A stretch of 15,809 nucleotides of DNA from contig CAZVPD010000089.1 of NCBI GenBank assembly GCA_964628455.1, forward strand, positions 1 to 15,809. Reading direction: 5' to 3'. Origin of the DNA: JAQVWU01 sp964628455 (GTDB taxonomy: Bacteria > Bacillota > Clostridia > Oscillospirales > CAG-272). Positions within the stretch are counted from its first letter, which is position 1. Each line of letters starts with the position of its first letter. The notes below the pieces were generated by a model. That model made no database searches and was not told where the DNA came from. It saw nothing but the letters and a program-made list of their open reading frames with translations. Shown here piece by piece: positions 7,401 through 14,771 of the stretch. Made by a program: the position numbers and the translations under genes.

Positions 7401-9699
7401 CAAACCCGGCGAAGAAGCCGAAGTGACCGTCACCGTGACGGATCAAAACGGCGCTCCGGTCACCGGAGGGCTTATCACGCTGAGCATGGTGGATGAGGCG
7501 TGCTTCGCACTCGGCGAACAGAATCTGAACCCCCTGCAGGATTATTACGGCGGCGGTGCTTCACCCATACCCTACATTGGCCGCGACGCCCGCTTCTCCT
7601 GTTTCGGCAATTCTTACTACGGATACGGCCGGGACATGATGTATGCGGCCGAACAATCCGCACCGATGCCTGCAGGAGCCGGCGCCTTAAACGACGGGGC
7701 AAAAATGGAAGAGACGGCTGCCGGCGCTTCTGCCGAAAACGTGTCCGTACGCGAGATTTTCGAAGACAATCCCCTGTTTGAGACCCATGCCGTCAGCGAC
7801 GGCGGCAAAGCGGTCGTAAAACTGACCGTTCCCGACAACATAACCGAATGGCGTTTTACCGCGGTTGCGGCGTATCATCCCGATCCGTCGAAGATCAGCG
7901 GCATGAATATGGGAACCCAGAAAACCGGCGTCATCTGCACGCTGCCCTTCTTTACGGACGTGACACTCGGTGACGTCTATATCGAAGGCGATGACATCGC
8001 GGGTCACGCGCGCGTTTACGGTTCCTCCCTTGCCGAAGGCGACGCGGTCGACTATTCGCTTGAACTGAAGGACGGGGACGGCAGCCGGATCGACGGGATG
8101 ACCCTTGAAGCAAAAGCCGGCGAATTCGCCCGCTTCAGCTTCGGCAGACAGGTCAGCGGCAGCTACACCGTCACCGTCAAAGCCGTCAGCGGCGTTTATT
8201 CGGACGGCGTAAGCCTTCCCGTCGAGATCACGTCAAGCGGGATCATGGTCAACATCCGGCGTGAGATAAAGCCCGGCGAGATCGCATCCCTCAGCCCCCT
8301 GATGTATCCAGTCAGCCTGACCTTCACCGATTCGGCCTACGAAGACTTTTTCACCCTCTGCCGCTCCCTGATGAGGGGGACCTCCCGCTCGGACGCACTC
8401 GCCGCCTGGTATGCGGCAGCCCTGGTCTCCGAAACGATTTCCGGGACCCGGAATTATACGGACAAAAAACTCGAGGAAATAAAAACGACCCTTTCGGGCT
8501 ACGCGGGCTTCATCCCGCTGCTCCCCTATTCGCAGGGGAATATCAGGCTGACGGCTAAAATATGCGCCGTCGCCCCCGAAGCGCTGACATCCGCCAAAAA
8601 AACCGAACTCGCCGGCCTGTTCGCGGAGTATATCGCGAACCGCAGCTATACCGATGACGCCGACATGTGCGCCGCTTATCTGGGGCTTGCAGCCCTCGGG
8701 GAGCCGGTCCTCGGCGACCTCTACTACGCAGCCGAAAACAGCGCCGGCTTCACCGCCGAAGCGAAACTGTATCTGGCGGCAGCGCTGGCCTATATCGGCG
8801 ACTACGGCGCCGCGAGCGCGTATTACAAATCCTTTATGCTGCAGAACTCGGCAGCCGAAGAAACCTGGCTGTCCGTCTCGGCATCCGACACCGAAGAGAG
8901 CATTAAGCTGACCGCCCTCGCCCTGATGACCGCCGCCGTTGTGGATACGGACGGCGCCGCCCTTATGGCAGACTTTCTTGCGTCGCACACTTCGAAGGTC
9001 GAACTGTATGACCTTGAACTCGCCTCCTATGTGCGCTATTACTTTCCGGCCGAAGCAAAAACCGCGGCGTTTTCCTACAGCATCGGCGACGTCTCCGGGG
9101 AAATCACACTCACACCCGGCGAATATTACAACCTGACGCTCGATCGCCGCGATTTTACCGCGTTCAGACTGATTTCGGCCGATGAATCGGTGATCGTATA
9201 CGCGGCTTACCGCGGTTCTGCCGAAGAAGCCTACGGCAGCGGAGAAGCCACGGACGACCTGCGGATCAAAAAGACCATTGAGACCTACGACAAAGCGAGG
9301 GGACTCTATAAAGTCATCCTGTCGTACCGCGCCGTTACCGACCGCAATTACGCTTTCTTCACCCTTTCCGACTGCATCCCCTCGGGGGCGCGCTATTTCG
9401 GCGCGGGCGGAGAATACCTTGACCTCAACGAAACCGATACCTACACCTTCGCCTATCTGTCAAACAGCGGCGGACAGGTCATGGACGGATACATCGGCCT
9501 GTTTAATCACAGCGAAACGGCGCTTGCCGGCCTTAGGGAACGCGTCATAGAAGGTTCTGTCAGCTACATCATACGCGCCGCGTATCAGGGATCTTTCGTC
9601 GTCGAAAACGCCGTCGTGCAGGATACGCAGACCGGAAGCTGGACGGTCAGCAGCCGCAGCGCGGTCGAGATCACCGGCGACGGCTGGATATTCGGATGA
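4450..9699 (+). CDS. Giant alpha-2-macroglobulin family lipoprotein, thioester motif absent
   Basis: A 1749-residue extracytoplasmic lipoprotein. The basic N-terminus, hydrophobic core and lipobox LLAGC (Cys35) indicate lipidation and anchoring outside the membrane. Two Ig-like domains (Big_5 type, about 95-272) come first. Macroglobulin-type beta domains follow: TDREMYFADDTVRFWG near 528, a second from about 618, one near 882, and SPDQTEYKPGEEAEVTV near 977. A Gly/Tyr/Ala/Met-rich bait-like segment lies at about 1031-1098. The A2M signature LTVPDNITEWRFTAVAAYHP starts near 1125. A helical toroid (about 1291-1537) and C-terminal beta domains end the chain. The family traps proteases after bait cleavage; members without thioester, such as YfaS, also exist. 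No C-x-E-Q is present: the expected place holds RGTSRSDALAAWY near 1309. ATG 4450 was chosen over 4432 because AAAGGCAGAG precedes it. No pbpC neighbour is present. Family confident; protease trapping is inferred. Confidence 0.88.
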   Translation: MKNPIKKNMPRIPKGSRTAAALLCAVLLLPLLAGCTVTIKPRAGVESTGPDGAVLSEDGAFVFAGEGYSPGYLRTGLPEALRDVKITADKSSDGYAAPDTVFTVRTSSEIGADELKKHLNVSPAFAFEITEKDKTTFTVTPGGGLDSGMLYRFTVGDPSVPQSSFVFQTDSALIVKSVLPADLAVAVPLNTGIEVSFSEPLGRGINISDYFTLMPATEGEYSVYPDGKTVVFVPKDPLEKNTVYTVGVKAGLPSFSGKTLAEDFGSAFRTSGETAGDAGELMFTLESYEPQFTLSETPVIKYWYSAWDRTEDYSLGDAQVTLFRYASPAAVIGAMKEYEAVKADFLYGGETYVFPSDGLAEVGTYEITPETAEGNQARYNGYLTLPAAGEGAYLVNILFRSRTGSEDKEFFCQAVMQISDLIVYTESSGENMLVWVNDASDGKTADGAAVTADFFKRDDYWNFAPAEKGAVPVYTVKTAATGSDGLCFLETGGMTNAFMLVEKDGHGVYVCVSAYGYGNPESWFSHLFTDREMYFADDTVRFWGVVAPKSGGAVLPEALYLTLGASKTRDKITVLPDGSFSGSFAVEGNAGWGIYMNFADEAGNTVAAKYVGVTQQSKPVYRASLTFDKLFYTFGDTVNLTLGASFYDGTPAPGLEFTLYGNYFVENTVTLKTGADGTASYSYRTVPYDFFTTYPVQLSAEAYLIGNEDVSVSAYGSAPYFQSKVWFRESRITPEDGGETYSEVYLNHFDTSVLKTEEDFLYPLYPENTLGKPALGSAEIRLIRYEYIKEYDSTVYDPITKTSQIIYNYRLEQNDTEKYSAEFQNGVIRLKHITPEEDFSGYYMYAVSYYDADNRCSYILNIYANAGDGQIYYYENNEYYELKSDKTECSVGDTVTAVLHYGGKPVEGGRLLFTVYSDVLDLYSSTEKNSFSLIFEDRDAAGLAVLAAHFDGRRVQASGYLSLTYNYAENNLLNVTVSPDQTEYKPGEEAEVTVTVTDQNGAPVTGGLITLSMVDEACFALGEQNLNPLQDYYGGGASPIPYIGRDARFSCFGNSYYGYGRDMMYAAEQSAPMPAGAGALNDGAKMEETAAGASAENVSVREIFEDNPLFETHAVSDGGKAVVKLTVPDNITEWRFTAVAAYHPDPSKISGMNMGTQKTGVICTLPFFTDVTLGDVYIEGDDIAGHARVYGSSLAEGDAVDYSLELKDGDGSRIDGMTLEAKAGEFARFSFGRQVSGSYTVTVKAVSGVYSDGVSLPVEITSSGIMVNIRREIKPGEIASLSPLMYPVSLTFTDSAYEDFFTLCRSLMRGTSRSDALAAWYAAALVSETISGTRNYTDKKLEEIKTTLSGYAGFIPLLPYSQGNIRLTAKICAVAPEALTSAKKTELAGLFAEYIANRSYTDDADMCAAYLGLAALGEPVLGDLYYAAENSAGFTAEAKLYLAAALAYIGDYGAASAYYKSFMLQNSAAEETWLSVSASDTEESIKLTALALMTAAVVDTDGAALMADFLASHTSKVELYDLELASYVRYYFPAEAKTAAFSYSIGDVSGEITLTPGEYYNLTLDRRDFTAFRLISADESVIVYAAYRGSAEEAYGSGEATDDLRIKKTIETYDKARGLYKVILSYRAVTDRNYAFFTLSDCIPSGARYFGAGGEYLDLNETDTYTFAYLSNSGGQVMDGYIGLFNHSETALAGLRERVIEGSVSYIIRAAYQGSFVVENAVVQDTQTGSWTVSSRSAVEITGDGWIFG

Positions 9700-9765
9700 T
9701 GTGCAGTTCATATCCCCGGACAATATAATACTCCGCGGTCTTCACCCCTTCCATTCATACAAAAA

Positions 9766-9793
9766 CGGTCCGGCATGCACGCATGCCGGACCG
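9766..9793. terminator. Bidirectional terminator between convergent genes
   Basis: A perfect inverted repeat with 13-base arms (CGGTCCGGCATGC and its complement) around AC. It is flanked on the left by AAAAA, which becomes a T tract on the minus strand, and on the right by CCTTGTTT. It sits between two genes that point at each other (stops at 9699 and 9802), so it probably ends both transcripts. The T tract is better for the minus-strand gene. Confidence 0.85.
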
Positions 9794-9801
9794 CCTTGTT
9801 T

Positions 9802-12207
9802 CTACTCCGCTTTATAGCGGTATTTGAATCTTCCGCCGGGAGCCGTGTCCCCGCTCACATAGAAGTCCATAATGTCGCCGTCGGCCTGCATGTTGTCCGA
9901 CCACTTGAAATCGACGGTGAAAGGCCCGTCCGCGATACCGAGCATCGCCCTCGGTATTTTGATCTGCAGCCGCCTGCCGGACAGGGAATATTCCACTTCC
10001 CCGACTTTTTCCCAGTTCCAGCCGCCTGTCGATTTTTCGAGAACGGCGTGCGTATCCGAGGGGGACACGCGGTTGACGATGTAATCGAACGTCTCCCAGC
10101 CGCCGTCTCCGGTGCCTTCGACGTCGATCAGCAGGCGCATCCACGCGGGGTCGGTATGAGGGGTGATGTCTTGAGCGCATTCGGCCATAAACCAGATGAA
10201 TTCCGCGTCGCGGGCGGCCTTCGCTTCGGCAAAGTCGTTGCGGCCCGTGGTGTCCGTGTAGTGCAGGTCTCCGTAGCCGCCGCAGTCCCTGTCAAAGGTG
10301 TTGCCGGGATAGGCGATAAAGCGGGGCGACACGTCTGCCCACGGATCTGAGGAAGAATGCATGTCGATCGTTTTTTCGGCGGAGGCGGGGGGGAGAGGGC
10401 GCGTTCCTTTGTAGCGGCGCACGAACGACACGAGCTGATAGTAGTAGTGGTCGGCAAGGTCGCCTTTGGAAGGCTCGAGGTCGCGGCTGTAGGTGTCGTC
10501 GAATTCGTCGGGGAACGCGTTCTTCACGCCGCACCATTCTTCATAACGCCCGGCGACCCATTCGTTCCAGCCCGTGATAAAAATAAAATCGGGATCGACG
10601 TCAAGCGCGTATTCAAACTGCTCCTCAAAGTTCGCCCCGTAGAGTTTCGCGTTTTCGCGGGTGTCATAGCCTTTTGACGTGTAGGTCCGCCCGAAAACGT
10701 TGAGCCCGTTCATGGCGGTGAGTCCGATCTCCGCCGAGTGATTCTGCGCGGCTCCGACGGTCATCTGTTCGGGCGTGCCGTCCTTGCGCTGATAAACCGC
10801 CTGAGGATAAACCGACAGCCATCCCCAGCGCGTGTTCGGGGCTTCCCGCTTTGAGACATAGGAAGGTTCGCCCGGACGGAAAGTGAAGAATTCGTAGATC
10901 TCGGCTTCGAGGGGGTCGTTCCGGTCGAGTTTGCGGAAATGGGACATCAGGAGGGGCTTGCCCTCCCAGTAGAACCACAGGTCCTGATATAAAGTGTCGC
11001 GGTAGATGGTCAGATAGATTTCGCGCAGCTGGGTGACCGTGTCGGGACCGTCCGCGAAGGGGAGCAGAAAGGAGATCTTCGGCGTCTTGACGCCCGCTGC
11101 TCTCGCTTCGGAGAAGACCTCGCACAGGGCGAGGTAGCCGTCGCGCCAGGTCATCGTTCCGTTCGTGTTGTCGAAGAAAACCACGTCGACGCCCGAATCG
11201 GCGAGCATTTCCGCCTGCTTGCGGAGCACCCATTTGTCCCTCATGTCGTAATAGCCGTAAACGGGCTCGTTCCAGTGATAGGCTCCCGTCTGATAATCCT
11301 TCCAGAGGGGGTTCCGATAATCGTTCTTAAGCTCGGGATGCTGCTCCATCAGTTCGTTTACGTTGACTGCGGGATGGTGCGAATGGCCTACGTGCCAGGT
11401 CCAGAAGAAAAGGCCCACGTATTTTCCCTCGCGCACACCGCCTGTTTCCGAGTTGTCCGGAATGGTGCGTCCGAGCCCGTCGGTGGCAGTCCAGGTGTCG
11501 GGCATGGCGTCGCGCGCTATGACGGGATGGCTGCTTTCGTAGACGGCCTCCGCAGGCGTCGTTACTTTCCGGCTGAAATCATTCATGGTTTTTACCTCGC
11601 TGTATAAAATTTCCGGCGTGTAGAGATAGCTTACGGACATCGTGAACACCCCTTCAAGCTCCAGTCCGTTATTGTAAAGAAACGTGCCCGTTCTGCTTTC
11701 CGAAAACATCCAGACCCCGACGCCGTCCGTTCCTCCGCTCAGGACAAGCAGATACTCGCCCGCCGTGCATTCGTCAAAGTCCATCGACAGCGTCGCGTTG
11801 TCGCTGAAATCGGTGAAAGTCTCGGTGGCAACGGGGGAAGCTCCGGATGTAACGGTATAATTCGTCTCCCAGCGGTAGAGCGAAAAGGTGATCGAACCGG
11901 TGTTGTCGCTGTAGCTCGGACAGCTGACCGACACAGAGTCGAAAGGCGCGGATGCTCCGAAGCGGCAGCCGTATTCGTCGTTTTCTCCGACCTGAAAAGC
12001 GGACCTTGACGATTCGGAGGCTCCGGAGTGGTAATCGAAACGGATTCGCGACGCGCTTCTGTAATTGACGGGCAGCGCGGTCCCGGTTTCTTCGGCGGTT
12101 TCCGCGGCAGTGCTTTCCGGAGGAGGGGCTGCGTCACGCGAACAGCCTGCAAACAGCAGCACAGCGCACAGCGCTGCGAGAACGGGGGCAGGGAAGTATT
12201 TTTTCAT
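9802..12207 (-). CDS. Lipoprotein with predicted GH99/GH71-like barrel and flanking beta-sandwich domains
   Basis: An 801-residue predicted surface lipoprotein with lipobox LFAGC at Cys22, followed by a Pro/Glu/Thr-rich tether. A beta-rich domain (about 46-196) may bind sugar. A barrel-like catalytic region (about 261-601) contains VGLFFWTWHVGHSHHP, a strand ending GVDVVFFDNTN (about 339-349), DLWFYWEGKPLLM, and FITGWNEWVAGRYEEW near 543-558. The GWNEW strand end resembles GH99/WbsX-like and GH71-like barrels, where acidic residues at strand ends act in glycoside cleavage. The C-terminal region (about 636-801) resembles CBM9-type sandwiches. The ATG at 12207 gives MKKYF, a normal lipoprotein start; a GTG at 12219 adds four residues and cannot be excluded, since AAAGGTG lies between ideal distances for both. 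It is transcribed alone from its own promoter. The enzyme class is inferred; substrate unknown. Confidence 0.7.
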   Translation of the reverse strand: MKKYFPAPVLAALCAVLLFAGCSRDAAPPPESTAAETAEETGTALPVNYRSASRIRFDYHSGASESSRSAFQVGENDEYGCRFGASAPFDSVSVSCPSYSDNTGSITFSLYRWETNYTVTSGASPVATETFTDFSDNATLSMDFDECTAGEYLLVLSGGTDGVGVWMFSESRTGTFLYNNGLELEGVFTMSVSYLYTPEILYSEVKTMNDFSRKVTTPAEAVYESSHPVIARDAMPDTWTATDGLGRTIPDNSETGGVREGKYVGLFFWTWHVGHSHHPAVNVNELMEQHPELKNDYRNPLWKDYQTGAYHWNEPVYGYYDMRDKWVLRKQAEMLADSGVDVVFFDNTNGTMTWRDGYLALCEVFSEARAAGVKTPKISFLLPFADGPDTVTQLREIYLTIYRDTLYQDLWFYWEGKPLLMSHFRKLDRNDPLEAEIYEFFTFRPGEPSYVSKREAPNTRWGWLSVYPQAVYQRKDGTPEQMTVGAAQNHSAEIGLTAMNGLNVFGRTYTSKGYDTRENAKLYGANFEEQFEYALDVDPDFIFITGWNEWVAGRYEEWCGVKNAFPDEFDDTYSRDLEPSKGDLADHYYYQLVSFVRRYKGTRPLPPASAEKTIDMHSSSDPWADVSPRFIAYPGNTFDRDCGGYGDLHYTDTTGRNDFAEAKAARDAEFIWFMAECAQDITPHTDPAWMRLLIDVEGTGDGGWETFDYIVNRVSPSDTHAVLEKSTGGWNWEKVGEVEYSLSGRRLQIKIPRAMLGIADGPFTVDFKWSDNMQADGDIMDFYVSGDTAPGGRFKYRYKAE

Positions 12208-12242
12208 CGACAGAGACACACACCTTTTTACGATATAAGAAA

Positions 12243-12271
12243 ATCATACCACAGATCATGAAAAAATTCAA
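12243..12271 (-). promoter_or_regulatory. Promoter of the barrel lipoprotein gene
   Basis: On the minus strand, TTGAAT (12271-12266) and TATGAT (12248-12243) are separated by 17 bases, one mismatch from consensus in the -10 box and two in the -35 box. It lies about 36 bases before the chosen ATG and just after the terminator of the preceding gene. Confidence 0.75.
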
Positions 12272-12301
12272 GCCGTCCGCATGATTAAAAAGCCCGAAGG
12301 C

Positions 12302-12336
12302 AAAAAAAGGACGCATCTCGCGATGCGCCTTTTTTT
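12302..12336 (-). terminator. Terminator of the CBM9-like surface protein gene (could act both ways)
   Basis: CGCAT/ATGCG stem with a six-base loop, extended past one bulged A by GG/CC and by A7 against T7. Read on the minus strand it ends in seven Ts about 25-60 bases after the stop at 12361. The flanking A and T tracts make it structurally able to work in both directions. A mini-hairpin GCC-TTCG-GGC followed by TTTTT lies directly downstream at 12301-12292 and may help termination. Confidence 0.8.
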
Positions 12337-12360
12337 TGCTTATAAACTTATTAACTTAAA

Positions 12361-13254
12361 TTAAACTCTTTTTTTCGAAACGACTGCAGCGCCGGCGAGA
12401 GCGATCACAGCGGCAAGAACGGCGATGCCAACCATATCGGCGGTCTGAGCTGCGGGAGCTTCTTCGGCCGGAGCTTCTTCAACTACGGGAGCTTCGGTAA
12501 CGATTTCGGGAGCTGCTGCAAGAGTAACCTGTGCAAATGCGGTGGCGTCTTTGCCGAAGCCTGTGCATCCGCGAGCAAGCTGGGTGTGGACATAGTCCTG
12601 ATCAACGCCTGTGGACCAGACATAGCATGCGCCGAACGTGGTGCCGATTGCTGCGGTTCCGTCAAGGAATACGCTCCAGGGTGTGCGTACTTCGTATGTA
12701 AGAAGGTTGCTTGCGTTTGTGATGGTGAAGTCTTTGCCGGCGGCTGCGTCATATTCATGAAGACCGTCCCAGTTTCCGGGGGCAACGGTTGTCAGAAGGG
12801 CGCCTGTGTCGCTGGAAAGGCCTATGCCGTATTCAAGTCTGTCGTTGGGGTCATCAACAGCTGCCATAGCGTTCGCATAGTTGAGCTGGACGGCTCCGGA
12901 ATACCACATGCTGTTGGGATCTGCGTCCCAGTTGTTGTCGTGCGCTTTTACGGTGTACTGGGATGCCCAGTATACATAAGTGTCATCCCATGACATGTAA
13001 AAGTCGGGCATAAGGTTCTTTGCGTAGTCATCGTTGGCATCGTCTGCGCAGGCAGAGGAGAACCATGTGTTGGGAGCTTCGACTTTGTAATATTCGCCTT
13101 CGGAAATAACACCGTCGGCTGCCCATGCTGTGTTTGCTTTTTTGATTTCGAATGCGGGATTCAGAACTTCATTCTCAACCGTTCCGGCAAAAGTGGGGAT
13201 AACGAGCATGGCAAACATCAAAACGACCATGGAAAGAGCAAGTAACTTCTTCAT
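12361..13254 (-). CDS. Secreted CBM9-like surface protein with C-terminal anchor-like tail
   Basis: A 297-residue exported protein. A signal peptide (1 to about 23, cleavage after TFA) is followed by one beta-rich domain (about 30-246). Its opening, AADGVISEGEYYKVE, and FYMSWDDTYVYWA match the family-9-like carbohydrate-binding (CBM9/DOMON-like) pattern, and EVRTPWSVF is also typical. A Pro/Glu/Ala linker with three EAP units (248-269), a QTAD motif (270-273), a hydrophobic helix (about 274-291) and SKKRV follow. This resembles a sortase-type sorting signal, but LPxTG is missing, so either cell-wall or membrane attachment is possible. The ATG at 13254 has GGAGG seven bases upstream; the TTG one codon earlier is too close. 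Strong promoter, ideal ribosome site and GCT/GTT-richer codons than the neighbours suggest high expression. It is probably a solute- or glycan-binding surface protein; ligand unknown. Confidence 0.8.
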   Translation of the reverse strand: MKKLLALSMVVLMFAMLVIPTFAGTVENEVLNPAFEIKKANTAWAADGVISEGEYYKVEAPNTWFSSACADDANDDYAKNLMPDFYMSWDDTYVYWASQYTVKAHDNNWDADPNSMWYSGAVQLNYANAMAAVDDPNDRLEYGIGLSSDTGALLTTVAPGNWDGLHEYDAAAGKDFTITNASNLLTYEVRTPWSVFLDGTAAIGTTFGACYVWSTGVDQDYVHTQLARGCTGFGKDATAFAQVTLAAAPEIVTEAPVVEEAPAEEAPAAQTADMVGIAVLAAVIALAGAAVVSKKRV

Positions 13255-13261
13255 CAATAAA

Positions 13262-13266
13262 CCTCC
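13262..13266 (-). promoter_or_regulatory. Ribosome binding site that fixes the start of the CBM9-like gene
   Basis: GGAGG on the minus strand is seven bases before the ATG at 13254. The frame could also begin with TTG at 13257, but that would leave only four bases of spacing, so the ATG is preferred. Confidence 0.85.
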
Positions 13267-13304
13267 GTAATGAATTTAATATATTTAGGAATGTTACTGT
13301 GGAT

Positions 13305-13333
13305 ATAATAGCACAGATAATTGCTTTTGTCAA
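13305..13333 (-). promoter_or_regulatory. Strong promoter of the CBM9-like surface protein gene
   Basis: On the minus strand, TTGACA (13333-13328) and TATTAT (13310-13305) are 17 bases apart, one base off the full consensus. Transcription should begin near 13298, giving a leader of about 44 bases. Confidence 0.85.
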
Positions 13334-13553
13334 TATTTTATTTAAAGTTTGTTGAATAATTTTGTTTTAACATACACGGACAGGCGTCTGCGGACGCGGA
13401 CCCGGGAGAAAATGTCGTTTTTATTTTCCGAATATCTGTGAAATGTAAACAAAATGCATACTTTATACGGGCGGTGTTTCAGCCGAAAAAAACAAACCGT
13501 TCTTACGCGCTTTCCGGAACAGTAAAAATAAAGGCTGTTTGTTTGTGGATGAT
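13334..13553. other. Non-coding gap between the dehydrogenase stop and the surface-protein promoter
   Basis: I find no gene here on either strand. GCGTC-TGCG-GACGC at 13384-13397 forms a five-base-pair hairpin, but no T tract follows it on the minus strand. On the minus strand TTTGTTTTTTT follows a weak CCG/CGG pairing (about 13480-13520), which may be a poor terminator for the dehydrogenase operon. Neither is convincing. Confidence 0.4.
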
Positions 13554-14681
13554 TCACAAAGACCTGCATGCGGGGGTCAGCTTGAGCAGCGTCAGCCGGC
13601 GTCTGACAAAGGGAGCGTACCGGAGCGACAGGGAGATGAATTCGCCGGTTTCGGGCAGCCCGATTTCGGAGAGGGTCGTTTTCGCGCCGCACTTTTTCAA
13701 ATATGCTCGGATAAATTCCGGTTCGGGGAGCTTTCCGATCAGCTCTGTCAGTTCCGGGGCGCATTCGGCGATCCGTGCCGGCGTGATACCCGCAAAGGGG
13801 TCGGGCGTGTTTTCCCCGATGATGCCGTCGGTCAGGGGACCATATACGGGTTCCAGGTACGCGTGCGAAAAATAACCGTCGGGGATCCCGAAGCGGATGC
13901 CTTCGGCGGCCAGGCGCCTGTATTCTTCGAGAACCAACAGGGTCGAGACCCCGACTTTTTCCCCGTGAAGGGCGGGGGCGGGCCGATTGATGCAGTGCAT
14001 CTCCCACAGATGGGACAGGTGATGCTCGGCCCCCGAGGCGGGACGCGAATTTCCCATATACTGAATGGCCATGCCCGAAAGGATGAGGCAGTCCATCACG
14101 AGTTCTGTAAAGCCGGGCGAACCGGCGCCGGTCTGCATGACACGCCTGACCGCTTCCTCCTCGAGCGCGTAAATCTCTTCGTCAAAAGGCTCTCCCGTGA
14201 TCATATGGCCCGTCTTCCAGTCAAACAGGGAGATGTATTTGCCGACGATGTCCCCGACGCCCGAGGCGGTCAGCTCCGGCGGCGCCGCGGCGTAAATATC
14301 GGGGTCCGCAAAAAGAGCGGCGGGCGCCGTCGACGGGAAAGTGACTTTTCTGCCGCCGACGGTCATCGCCGCGACGTTTGAGACGAATCCGTCGACCGAC
14401 GCGGCGGTCGGGAAGGACACGAAGGGCAGGGAGAGTCCGTGCGCCGCGTAACGGGTGAGGTCGTGTATCGTTCCCGCCCCGCAGGCGGCAAGGCAGCCTG
14501 TATGCGTTCGGGACGCCGCGTCCGTGATCCTTTGCGCGCCCGTGTCTGTAGCGGCCGCGTCCCCCTCGAAGACGATCCTGCGCGTGTCCCCGAACGCGGT
14601 TTCGGTGTAGCGCAGCGTGTTCGCGTCGCAGACAACCAGTATTTCTTCCGGCTTAAAGCGGGACGCGAGCCACACCTTCAT
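13554..14681 (-). CDS. egsA: sn-Glycerol-1-phosphate dehydrogenase (AraM/EgsA family), start uncertain
   Basis: A 375-residue enzyme as drawn. The family reduces dihydroxyacetone phosphate to sn-glycerol-1-phosphate with NAD(P)H, using Zn2+ or Ni2+. Visible features are the nucleotide-binding GAGTIHD (68-74), FPTAASVDGFVSN (90-102), the metal ligand D144 in SGVGDIVGKY, the SGAEHHLSHLWE histidine cluster (216-227) and H239 in LHGEKVG. The last two thirds look complete. The start is doubtful: the first Met falls within the GAL-x-x-x-x-L helix seen early in family members, and the frame stays open for 30 more codons upstream to the stop of the preceding gene without ATG, GTG or TTG. ATT (14768), CTG (14744) or a sequence error could explain it. 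Second gene of an operon after the PhnP-like hydrolase. In Bacillus the product primes archaeal-type prenyl glycerol lipids; no PcrB partner is in view. Confidence 0.88.
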   Translation of the reverse strand: MKVWLASRFKPEEILVVCDANTLRYTETAFGDTRRIVFEGDAAATDTGAQRITDAASRTHTGCLAACGAGTIHDLTRYAAHGLSLPFVSFPTAASVDGFVSNVAAMTVGGRKVTFPSTAPAALFADPDIYAAAPPELTASGVGDIVGKYISLFDWKTGHMITGEPFDEEIYALEEEAVRRVMQTGAGSPGFTELVMDCLILSGMAIQYMGNSRPASGAEHHLSHLWEMHCINRPAPALHGEKVGVSTLLVLEEYRRLAAEGIRFGIPDGYFSHAYLEPVYGPLTDGIIGENTPDPFAGITPARIAECAPELTELIGKLPEPEFIRAYLKKCGAKTTLSEIGLPETGEFISLSLRYAPFVRRRLTLLKLTPACRSL

Positions 14682-14771
14682 CAGGGCGCCAGCGCCCGCA
14701 CGGTTGACAACGGGGTCCGTATAGGCTTTTTTGATAAAAATCAGCTCTTTTCCGTTAACGCTTTCAATGAT

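Noticed and set aside
12481..12515. Repeated GAGCTTC-type units as a DNA repeat
   Set aside because: They are simply the codons of the EAP-rich protein linker, not an independent repeat element.
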